Below are positions 51,001-61,735 of a DNA stretch of 64,000 nt, piece by piece (position 1 is the first letter of the stretch; the number at the start of each line of letters is the position of its first letter). The notes beneath the pieces were generated by a model. The model searched no databases. It saw only the letters and a list, made by a program, of their open reading frames with translations, and was not told where the DNA came from. A program made the translations under genes and the position numbers. This stretch comes from Opisthocomus hoazin (lineage: Eukaryota > Chordata > Aves > Opisthocomiformes > Opisthocomidae): positions 17,710,417 to 17,774,416 of the forward strand of contig NC_134415.1 of the NCBI RefSeq assembly GCF_030867145.1. The letters are read 5' to 3'.

Positions 51001-53289
51001 GCTGCTGGCTCTGCTTCTCTCCGTAGAGCCTGCAGTACACCCTGAATTTCTGTAGATGTTGCTGCATGCCTACAGTCTCCCAGCAAGGCTTTTCACAGAG
51101 GAAAGCCCACAAATCCAGGACATCTGGAGGAGGCTGCACTCTCAGAGGGACTTCTCTTTCCTCCCTGGACTCAAAAAGCAAAGATACAGGTGTGGAAGCT
51201 GATCTCCGCTGTCTGCCAGCGAGTCTTGAGGAACCAGCTAGCTAGGGTGGTTTGGGATGGGTGCTGAAAGGTCACTGTGACTAAACCTGGTGGAGTTATG
51301 AGTTTGTTGAAAATGGTTGCTGACCTCACATGGGGGCAGCGTGTCTGTGGTCTGAAAACTTAGCTATTCCTAATGTCATCCTTCCATCTTGGGGAATCAA
51401 AGGGTTTGCAGGTATTGCACTCCCCAGTGTCTCCCATAGCATCCCACAAGTCTGAGCCTGGCCTTCCCTCAGTGTGTACCCACCCTCTTGGGTTACAGGA
51501 GCCTGCTAGTTCCGAAGCAGGAGGTCTGGGGGCAGAGGCCTTAGACTGCTGTGGCCTCTGCGAAGTAATCTGCAGTTACCAGCTGAAATTCTTGGTGCGC
51601 AAGCCCACGCGCTCTCTGCGACAGGTCCTGCCCTGGGGATAACAGTTGAAGCCAGGTTACAGATTGATGTGACTGCTCTTGATTGAAGGCGGGTAGGCAG
51701 GGATCAGCTGGGTCCCAGGAACCCGGAGTAAATCCCAGCAGATGGGAAATACTCCTTGTGACAGATGCAAGACCTTGGAAACAAGGGACTTTCAAAGATG
51801 ATTATCCTGAGATGTGATCTGTGCCAGGCACACACAAAGTGACCAGAGAGACTCTTCCATCAGTGTTCTCAATGCCACGTGTCATTGGGCTCCTTAGCTG
51901 CACAGGACGGACAGAGTGGAGGGGGGGAAAGGAAAGGGAGCGGGGCAGCAGGCTGCAGCCAGGGAGGGAGTCAGGCTGCTTGCACAGCTAGTCTCCCTCC
52001 TACCACCTACCAGAAGCAATGCACTGGGTAATGGTGATGGTGGGGCTCTGCCTCCTGCTTTCTCCATGCCCCTCCCAGATAAGTCCCCCTTGTTTAATTA
52101 ATACAAGTCGCTGATCTGCAAACACAGGAGAAATTTCTCATAGGAAAAATTACTTACTCTGGTTTAAGAAACCAGAGAAAGAAAGGTGATGATGGGTTTA
52201 AAGAAACAGCCCTGACTGCCTGAAAAACACACAGCCCGAGCAGGAACAGAAGACTGACATATTCATGTCAGACCTGACCAGGATCTACTGGGGCTGATCA
52301 ACACTACCTGATAAGCTTGGAACATGTGTTTGGCATGTTGTTTATAGGTATTGTTTCTTTTCAACACTTATGTCCTGAAATGAAGAGTACAGTGTTTTGG
52401 AGAAGCTTGCAAGTCACTGATTGTCACTGTCCTGGAGCAGAGACAGAGCTGTGAGACCTGAGCTGAGGCTGATGGTGCTCAGAATAATCAGAGGCAGGTG
52501 CAATGGGGATGGTGCTATAAGACTATGGCACTGTCCCAAAATGGTGGAGTCAAAGGTCTTAGCATGTAAGTGAAGTATCTGGCAAAGGTCAGGATGGAGG
52601 GGATAGCCCTCCTCACTTGTACCTCTATGTGTCAAAGCAGCTGAGCTTGACTGCAGCAGGGAGTATCAATATGTTGAAGGGAGTGCAAATGCTAACAAGC
52701 CCAAAGGAGTTGGTAGTGCTACCCGCAGCAAGCACGGCGTGGGAGAAATGCACCCCTCTGCCTTCCTCTGTGCAGTTGTCTCAATGTTCCCTGCCAGTGT
52801 CATAAGTCGTGGATGTCCTGAAGAGTACAGCGAGGACTGCGGGTTTAAAGACTGGGGTGCCCAAGAGGAGAACCTGGCCGGTTTGGTAAAGTTATGATTT
52901 CTGCCTCAACTCAAACCTCAGAGCAGAGGGATTTTTGTTTGTCCTTCCTGCACCAGCCTTGCAAGAGTGTGTGGCTCCTGCGGACACCAAAGTGTGGGAG
53001 CAACCAGCAGAGCAGAGCTGATAGTGTGCATGTGAGCGGCAGCTGCTGTGGAGGAGGCACAGCAGGGTGTTTATGCCCTGCAGGTGTATGGGATCCAGCC
53101 AAACACCCATGCAGCTCAGCATCCCAGTGACTGGTGATGCGTGCTTGGGGAGAGTGCAAGAGATTAAATGTGCAGTGCAGCTTCTCCAAAATACTCACCC
53201 AGCTCCCAGAAATCTGCAGCTCAGGGACTCTCTCACCAGGGCTGCTTGGTTAAGCCATCAATGGGTTTGTCTTCCTTGTCTTTGGTCTA
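48036..53289. other. Intergenic, no gene recognised
   Basis: About 5.2 kb of moderate-GC sequence. The longest open frame is 226 codons on the - strand (48612-49292). It has no recognisable domain and is discussed as a finding. No repeat was recognised. Confidence 0.5.
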
Positions 53290-53460
53290 CTGCCTTTTGA
53301 ATCTATGTTGATGCTGAACATCCCACACTGTGGCAAGGAGTCCCACAGCTTAATGAAGCATTGCATGAAGAACCAACATTTCTTGTTTGCTTTGGACCAG
53401 CCACTTCCTACATACATTTGATGCTACCCCAACTAGTTCTGTTATCGGAAGAGACAGCAA
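53290..53460 (-). repeat. Ancient CR1 3'-end fragment, antisense
   Basis: CTGTGGCAAGGAGTCCCACAGCTTAATGAAGCATTGCATGAAGAA...TTTCTTGTTTGCTTTGGACC...CATTTGATGCTACCCC is collinear with the antisense ancient CR1 3' end. Confidence 0.7.
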
Positions 53461-56400
53461 ACATCTCTGGCTTTGGAAAATACACTGAAATCTGCCCAGT
53501 TCGACCTAGGCCCTGGTGAGTCTAAGGGCAGACTTAGGCTGATTTCAGCTTTCCAGGCTGTGGATTGCCCATCACTTTTAGGATTTGAAAGTTATCTGGT
53601 CTCAGATGTCACCCTATGGCTTCATCTTTAGCAAAGTGAGGGCAACCTCACAGGTACACCTCCTCTCCTGAAATGCCAGACCAGAGTCAAGGCACAAGCT
53701 GCTCAGGGGGTTCTTGTTCTTCAGGCAGAGCTCGACACAGGGCTAGGTGAGACCCCATCTGAGCTGGTCTCCTGGTGTCACAGCCCCCCGTGCCCCTGTG
53801 GCCTCCTTGCTCTGCTGGCACCTGGCAAAGAGGTAGGATCCCTGGCTGGCTGTGCCACTCACGGGGCCTGAATACCTCACCCCAGAATGGGGATGAGGCA
53901 GACATAAGCCCACTCACCCCCACGTGTGCATCAGAGGAGAGATAAGGTGGTCAGCTGACAGCACTGAGCTGCTTTCTGAAGGGCTGCGGGCGGGTGGAAA
54001 GCACCTGTGCCCTGTTCGGCAAGCAGCAGAGGTGGCAGTTTGTCTGCCCTGAGGTCTCATGTCCTGTGAGCATTAGCCCTGCACACAAAATGAGGCTGCT
54101 TTACATGCCGGCGGGAGACAGTATGGCCTTAAGCAACACAATCACCTCTTTCCCTGCTTTCAGCTGCCTTGCTCCCCTCTGCGCCCCTGTGAGGGGCTGG
54201 GAGCAGAGCCCGGGAATGCGGAACCTCGGGCTGGGGAGCCCTTGGCCATGAGATCTGCAGATTTGAAGTGGCTGAACTTCTTGCCCAGCTCCTTCGGATC
54301 AGCAATTCTCTTTCCTACCAACAGTCACAGCACTGAAACGGTAACACAGCTACTGGAGCAGCTGGGCAACATATCCTGACCCCGTGCAAGGACAGGGCTT
54401 TCAGCTGGGCCATCATCTCCCCTCCCTGTGCCGGTACCCAGAGGGGCAGTGGGTACTCGGCAGCACTGCCAAGGCGGACGCTTTGACCTGGCTATCCGCC
54501 CAGTGGTTTGGGTGCCAAGATCTGGCACCCCTCTTTGGGAGTGGTGCTCTGGTGTGCCCATTCACACCTCAGGGACAGGGAAAGGTGACCCGGTCCCTCT
54601 CCCTGGCTGGTCTGTGAGATGACGCTTCAGCATGGGGACCACTGATGCACAGGACACCGGGTCATTCACCCCCTTCTTTCCTCTTCCCTGCCTTGTATTT
54701 CAGGGCCTCCATTCACTCTCTCTGGTCATTCATGCCCCTACCCCAACATGTTGTCTTAGAAGTTGCCCCTTATTTTGTATAGTCCCTTGCTTCAGAGGGG
54801 TGCACTGGGGAGTGAAGGAAGAGGGGGAGCAGCCATGGAGGGCACGGGTACCAGCATCGGTTGGGCTGCTAAGTAAGCAGGTCTTGGGGGGAAAAGTGGT
54901 GGAATTCGATTTTTTTTTTCTTTTTTTTAAAGAATACCTTAGGCCTTCTAAATCCTGCTCAGATATCTGCTTTGTCAAAGGCCAGCCCTGCCTCCCAGAG
55001 TCTGCTCCCTTTTGTTTGTGCTTCTGAGCAATCTGCTCCTACACATGTTAAGAAGCAGTTAGTGAGTGACTAAAACAAAGCCTCAGAAAAGGAATAACCT
55101 AAGGATTTAATAAACTGCAAACGAAATTATATAAAAAAATTTCCCAGGCAGTTGAGTTTTCAGTGATTAAGAAAATACAATTTCCTGTAATTAAATCTTA
55201 ACAAGAAATGTTATTGAAAACACTCTGTCCTGGCTTTTGTAATAATTGCCCATTCCCCCAGAACAGTAAACAGAATTAGAGTCTGCAACACACACTGTAA
55301 TCCATGTGTCATTTTGATCAAATTTGCCTTAATAACTTTATCTGGAGAGAAAAGTTGAATCACGGTGTCTGAAATGGAAACCCCTGCATGGCAAATGTGA
55401 CATGTGGCTGCTGCTGGGGCTGGGGCAGGGGACAGTCAGGGTGGAGGGGGTGCTGGCAGCAGCCGGAGGTGGGTGACGCTGGCAGGGCTGCCCTCTCCTT
55501 GCACGGGCTCCCTCCATGGCTGCTGCTGCACCCTAAGCCCTGGGGGTTAACAGGCTTGGTGCTCATCTCTGTGTCGCAGGCCACATACCCCACTCGTGGC
55601 TCTACGTGGTTTCAGCCCCTTCCCACATGGTCTCTCATGTCTGGTGAAGCCCTCCTGGTGCTCCCTTTCACACGATGTTTGACGGCACTGCCGCCACCTG
55701 CATTTTAGTGCTGGGTCTGGGCTTTGTGCTGACATGTCTCTGTCCTTGGCTCCTTGGGTCCTGCTGCTGGGGGCTCGGCCTGTGCAGCTGCTGCAGCCTC
55801 ATCTGTGCTGCTCTACCCTCCTTCCCTCTGCCTGCCCGTGGCTACAGCCCACTGTGTTGTTTCTGCCCGTGCCCTCTTGCAGCAGCAGCTCCCTGCTGCT
55901 GTCCCTCAGCTCTCCTTCCCCTCTCAGGCTCCCCAGCACTCGCCCAGCACAGGCTGGCCCTGGCTGAAGGCAGAAGGGAGGTTTTTCTCCCTGCCCAGTT
56001 GCTCTCTCCAGCGTGACGAAGCCTCTCCACCTCTCCCCAGCATGGCTGGCAAGGGGTTGTGCATTTCACCTCCGATCCTCTCCAAGACCTCCTCCCCAAC
56101 TGCTGGGGTGGGAATAAAAGTTGAGCGGAGCACAACGTGGAGAGCGCTGGCACATCCTTCTCGGGCAGTGGAGACTAACCAGGGACTCTGACAGCCAGCT
56201 AACAATTTCCAGCCTAACCTGAAATCTGTCTGACAGGAGCTGGGCAGCCCACTCACCTGGGGCGTCATTTTTAAAGCCGGTAATTGGCTGTCGCTGTTGT
56301 GTCAGGCCACGGCACTCGCCCTCTGGCAAAGCCTGGGACATGGGTGGGGAGCGTACTTGCACAGAGGGTGAAGGTTTCTCACGTGTGCCAGGGTGGATAC

Positions 56401-59400
56401 AGGGAGAGATGGGGCAGCAGCTGCTCACACTGGGCAGGGCTGCCCGGGATGCTTCTGCTCTACATCTTGCAGCATTGTGGAAAAATAAAGCCCTTGCTAT
56501 GAACAGACACTGTCTGCAGCCAGTGTGAAAGGGGAAAGGATCTTGTGAGCAGCTTTGCTGCAGAAACCTGCTGGCAGATTTTTCTAGGAAGGGCAGAGGT
56601 GGAAAGCGATGGTCTGATACCGAAGGGAGGGATGTGGGCTTGGATTTGAGGTGGTCTTGCTTCAGATACTGTTCCTAGCCACAGGAAGGGGCTGGTTTCT
56701 CTTGGAAATGTTGTCCAGATGTGTTACAGGGCTGCAGAGCCTCTGCCAGCAGTGGCAGAGCGTGACACTGAACAAAATCTGGATCCACTCTCTGCAGGGA
56801 CTTCTGACATTTCAGTGGTTGCTTACATCACCAGGTGGAGGTGAAATGTAGAAACTGGGGAGATGTGAGGGAAGTGGAGAAGCGTTTGAACTACTATGCT
56901 ATATTTTGTCAAAAGCCAAACATCTGGATATGCTGTACAATTCTGCACACTAGGATATTGCATTTTCCCAGCCAGCTTCACTGCCGCTTTGAGCTGTAGT
57001 TTGAGAACCTGCTGTCCTTGTTCTTCTCTAGTGATCCAGCTAGATGTACCCCAACCCTTGTGCCTCCAGGGAGACCCTGTAACCCATGGCGGCTCTCCTT
57101 GTTGCATTGCAGGGGATATAGGCCAACCCAAGCAGAGAGGACTTGGCTTCTCGAGTAGAATCTGAACCTGAACTATGAACCCCACATGGCTCTGTACTTA
57201 CAAGCAATGTGGGTTCAAGCCGGAAAGACCTAATGAACCAATTGTGCTCCATCTCCTGGCCCTGTCAGTAGGTACCTGGCTGTGAGGAGAGGACAGATGC
57301 TGCCAAGGTGATGCTGGCCAGCCAGCATGGCAAATAGGAGAAAGATAGAAGGCCTGCCCCTCTCTCTCTGTCTCTCTCTCTCCAGTCTTCCTTTTTCTAC
57401 TGTTACATCAATCCACCCATCTCTCTCTAGCAGAGGAATACCCATTACACTGTTTGGTGGTAGCATCTCCCTCTCTGAGTAGTGTTTCTGCAGGGGCAAT
57501 AATCACAGTATCAAGGCATCACCTGCGTACACAAAAAAGTGCTCAGAAAGTGCTCTCCACCTGTGAAATATGGTGATGAACCCTTTTCTAGCTCTGAAAA
57601 CCCCCAGACAAACATACGGCAGATGCTGTCTCTCTAAACAATGGCTTCTTGCAGAAACTGAGTTACTGGCTGTGTGGGATCCAGCGGTCCCACCACCCTG
57701 CAGAAGCCGTGCACTCCCTCTGGGCTCAGTCCTGCATTATTGCAGGGAGGTGGCAGGGCAGACTCCGCAGCCCACATATACTCCATCAATGCATTTTGCT
57801 AGCCAATTTCTTATCTGTCAGAGTCTAAAATGCCTGCTGCTGTCAGAGTGTTTGAACAAACTGCCAAATCCTCGCTCCGTGTCACACTGCTGGCATCTGT
57901 TGCTTGTTCTGGCAATAAACCAGTTTATACTGTCACGATCCAGCCCAATGGTTCTCCTGAGTCTGTGCAGGATGGCTTGGGAAGCCAGTTTCCTTTTTTG
58001 TAAGGTTTTTATTAAAAACAACATTGGAGAGAGGAGTTTCTGTGCTGAGATGGTGGAAGCAGTCGGGGATTGTTTTTTTTATAGCACATAGTGTAGATGG
58101 TAGTTTATCTGTGTTCTTCCTGCAGGGGATGGCCTTAATTCTTCTTTTCCTTCCGCATGTGTAAATGAGGAGTCTTTTTAGTGGAGTTACCCTGCTGTGA
58201 AGCAGGTGTAAACGAGAGGAAAATCAAGCCCCATCCAAAAAAAATGGCAAAGATAAGGTCTTGGGAGCATGTCGGAGATCGCTGCTTCAGTAGGTACTTG
58301 AGGAATAGTCTCTGTCAACCCAGACAGCGAATAGAAACCAGGTTTAAATAAAAACTTCCTTATCTATTCAGTGGAACGCAAGGCTACGGTAGGGCTAGGC
58401 TTCAAATAGCAGGGCAGACTCTGTGGGAATATGCTTACCTCTCAGGGGAGGGCTTGGTGTGACCAAGCAGCTCTGATGAGAAACCCTGGGATCCTGAGGC
58501 TGGTTTGAGTGCAAAATGGCATTTGAAGACAGGCAGCTCTGAACCTGCCAGCAAAGGAAAATTATTTCCAAAGAAAGTCTCATGAGTGAATCAGACACGC
58601 TGCTTTGACACTGAGCTTCTTGCGGCATCTCAGCTCCTGAAATCTGCTGCGGGTTGAGTTTCATCTTTGCAGGGTCCACAGCAGCGTTTTGAGCTGTAAA
58701 CCCTGCAGTGTGTGGAGGGATGTCGCAGACCCTTGTCTGGAAGTTGGGGTACAGGTGTCTGGGAAAAGTTTGTTAGGGTCAGAGTCAGTGTGGGGTCCTC
58801 CCTGCTGTTACCCGCTAGAAGTCCAGCTCAGGGGGATGAGATACTCCTGGTGTTTCACCTTGTGCCTCTTGTCTTTTGGAAGCCTGGCCTTATTTCCCAC
58901 TGGGAAGAGAAGTGATTGGAAGCCCATCTAGCTCCAGCCACTGGAGTACAAGGGTTTATCTGAGCAAAAGAAGCAGAAGGCATACACCTGGACCACAGGC
59001 AGTACTCCAGGAAACCCCTGGATGGGTTATGAAAGCTTGAAGGGTAGCACTGAGACCTCTTGTAGGACTGACAAGGAAGGCAGCTACTATGCCTTGTGCA
59101 CACTGTGCCTTTGCTGGAGAACCCTAATGCTCACCTGCTACCCTGGGCTACCAAGCCCAGCACCCCTGCCATTACTAAACAGCACAGTGGCCTTTTAGAC
59201 ACTGATCCAAAAATCTTGCCCATGTAGTGAACGTTGTTTTGGAGACACACCTCTAAGAGATGTAAGACAGACCAGAGCTGTGCTGATACAAAGCTGTGGC
59301 ATCAGAGGTGTTCATCCATCAGGAGACTGTGTCACTGATTTCTGCGCTGAGGATGTTTAAACAGCACTGCTGTGGTCCTGCCCAGCAGCGTGCAGGCTTC

Positions 59401-61309
59401 CCACCCCACCTCTTCCCCTGACCCCGCAAACAGCCAGAGCCTGAGCTCACTTGGCTTGTGCCTTGTCTCCACACTTCAGCATCCGTTGCTTCTCTTTCTT
59501 CTAGGAGACTCAGTCCCCTCTCTCCTCCACCTCCTCTCAGGAGGGAGTAGTATGACATGGTTAAAAGTAGAAGGCTGGAGGGAAAGGTGGCTTTTCTGTA
59601 GTAGCAGATACAAAGAAGAAAACCTAAAGAGATCGTGTGCTTGGCTCAGTTTCATTAAGGTGTTTAGCTTTCATCTTATGACAGGTGTTGAGTTAAGTCA
59701 CTGAGGTCATGTTTTATAGTCATTAAAAAAAATGAAAAGAAAAAAAGAGAGATCGTAAGCCATTTTCAGGAATTCCCCTCCCTTTGTGTTACTGCGAAAT
59801 TTTTATTATCTTGCTCTTCACTTTGCACTGATCTGTGGACATTAAAACTGAGACCTTAAGCTAAAGATCATGTCCTAATTTGGCATCACCATTGCATAGT
59901 AATACAGCTCCACTGGCACTTATTGCAAACCTTGAATTCTCCTTCTAATCCTGCACTGGCTGTAGGGGCAGCAGAGCTCCCTGCTTTGGCTGTGGCTCTT
60001 TTGAACATCATCCACTGGATCATTCCCTGTCCTAGGAGGCCGTGCAATCAAAATGACATTCTTCAAAGTCAGCATGTCCTGCATATGTATGCATGCAATT
60101 AGTAACCTTCCTACCCTCTTGAATTTTTGGTATCAACCCTTCCTTCCCTTTGAAAACGACTCAAGCACGATCCCCCCTGTGGCTTTTATCATCCATCTGA
60201 GGCCCAGAGATCCTACAGAGTCAGAAGGAATGTGAAAATACCTGTTTTGCTCGAAGTGGACTCAAAGCAGTAAAGATCTGTGGGACTTTGAAACTGAGGA
60301 ACAGCTTGCCAGATGGTGTTAAGCTGCCAGAGTTTATATGGGTCCAAAAAGAGACTGGAAACAGAGGCAGCTCCCAGTGAGTACCTGTGCTTGTCCTTGT
60401 CCCTGTCACCCCTTCTTTCTGGCTGATGGGCGGGCTGAGCAGACGCACAAGCCCACAGACACACAAAACCGATGTGTGCACCCGTGCCCTGCTTCTCCAT
60501 CCTGGCTGGAGGGGCAAGTACATTCCTGCATAGGGGTGGGGAGAGCAGGCAGGTGCACAAATATGTAGAATTGCTGCTGGTCATTGTTGCAGCACGCATT
60601 TTCTAGAAGCCACAGACAGCCTTTAAAGCACAAATGTGCCTGTCTGCTTCTGTTCATTTGAATTTTGCCTGGCTGTTTTTTGAAGGCTTTGAAAGGGCTC
60701 TGAGTTTGTACTGTGTTATGCATGTTCAATAATGCATTTCCTGCTCACAATGTTTAAATTGTTATCTTCGTTGTTATTTATTAAAACATCTCCAAGAACG
60801 TCTGGACATTCATGGCTCTGCATCTCAAGTGGTTCATTAAAACACCCACTTTCCCTGTCAGAAACTCCACTCTTGCATTGTATTCTGATCTCCACCACTG
60901 AGTGGGTGAGAGGCCCCATGTAAGGTGGGATAAAATCTTTATCCCACTGCACATCCACGGGACAGGGTGTCTGCGCAGTCTCTTGCGGATGGATGTGAGT
61001 GTATATTTTCAGTCCTCCCCTCTTGGTTATGCATGAGCCAGCTCTCCACTACTGTTAACCCCTGCTAGTAAGGCGCTGAGCTGCAGCTGTCCTGCCCCTG
61101 TCTCCTCAGCATGGCTTAGGAATTTAAGTGTCACACCTTGATAATCCAGCCGTGTGGCTTCTGGATTAGACCTGGCTAGTTCCAAGCTCAGAAGATGGGC
61201 AGGCAAAGCTGGCAGGCAGAGTCTGCACTGGTACCAGCAATAATCATGATGGAAAGCTCAGGTAAGAGCGAAGATAGTGTTTGCAAACCCAGGAAAAACG
61301 TGCTATTTT
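53461..61309. other. Intergenic, no gene recognised
   Basis: This is mostly GC-rich from 53.5 to 57.5 kb, interrupted by an AT-rich island at about 55030-55350. AT-rich patches recur at 59700-59950 and 60720-60960. The GC-rich part gives many overlapping open frames on both strands without domains. I found no MDGA1 exon here. Confidence 0.5.
57357..57384. repeat. CT-rich simple repeat
   Basis: An imperfect (CT)n run, CCCCTCTCTCTCTG followed by TCTCTCTCTCTCC. Confidence 0.9.
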
Positions 61310-61735
61310 CAGTCAGCACTCCCCTCTGTTTGGCACTTGTGAGATTGCATCTGGAGTACCAGGTCCAGTTTGGAGCTCCTTGAGAAAAGATACCAATAAA
61401 CTGGAATGAGCCAAGAGGAGGGACATTGGGATAGTTGGGGGCTGGAGCACCTGACATGCAAGATGAGTCTGGAGAAGTGGGGAGCTGTTTGCTCAGCTAT
61501 CAAAAGAGCCATTGCAAATAGGACGGAGCCAAGTTTTTCTCAGAGGTGCACAGCAAAGGACGGGGAACACATATCACTCCAAGGGAAATTCTGATCAGGC
61601 GTAAAGGAAAGAATGATTGTCCTCGTGAGAGTGGTCAAGTGCTGGAACATGTGCCCGGAGAGTCTGTGGTGTCTCCATCCTGGAGATATTCACAGGAGGC
61701 TGTAGTGGGTGACTTCCAGAGGTTTCCACCCTGAA
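61310..61735 (+). repeat. Old, internally deleted CR1 LINE fragment
   Basis: The sequence matches CR1 ORF2 and 3'UTR text in order: CACTTGTGAGATTGCATCTGGAGTACCAGGTCCAGTTTGGAGCTCC (the LVR.HLEY.VQFGA part), ATGAGCCAAGAGGAGGGACA, CTGGAGCACCTGACATGCAAG, GAGAGTGGTCAAGTGCTGGAACATG, GGTGTCTCCATCCTGGAGATATTC and GGTGACTTCCAGAGG. Many small gaps and frame breaks show that it is old. Confidence 0.75.

Noticed and set aside
55547..56268. Cluster of overlapping 60-145 codon frames on both strands
   Set aside because: Explained by high GC and few stop codons; residues are Leu/Cys/Ser/Pro-rich on + and Arg/Gly/Glu-rich on -, with no motif.
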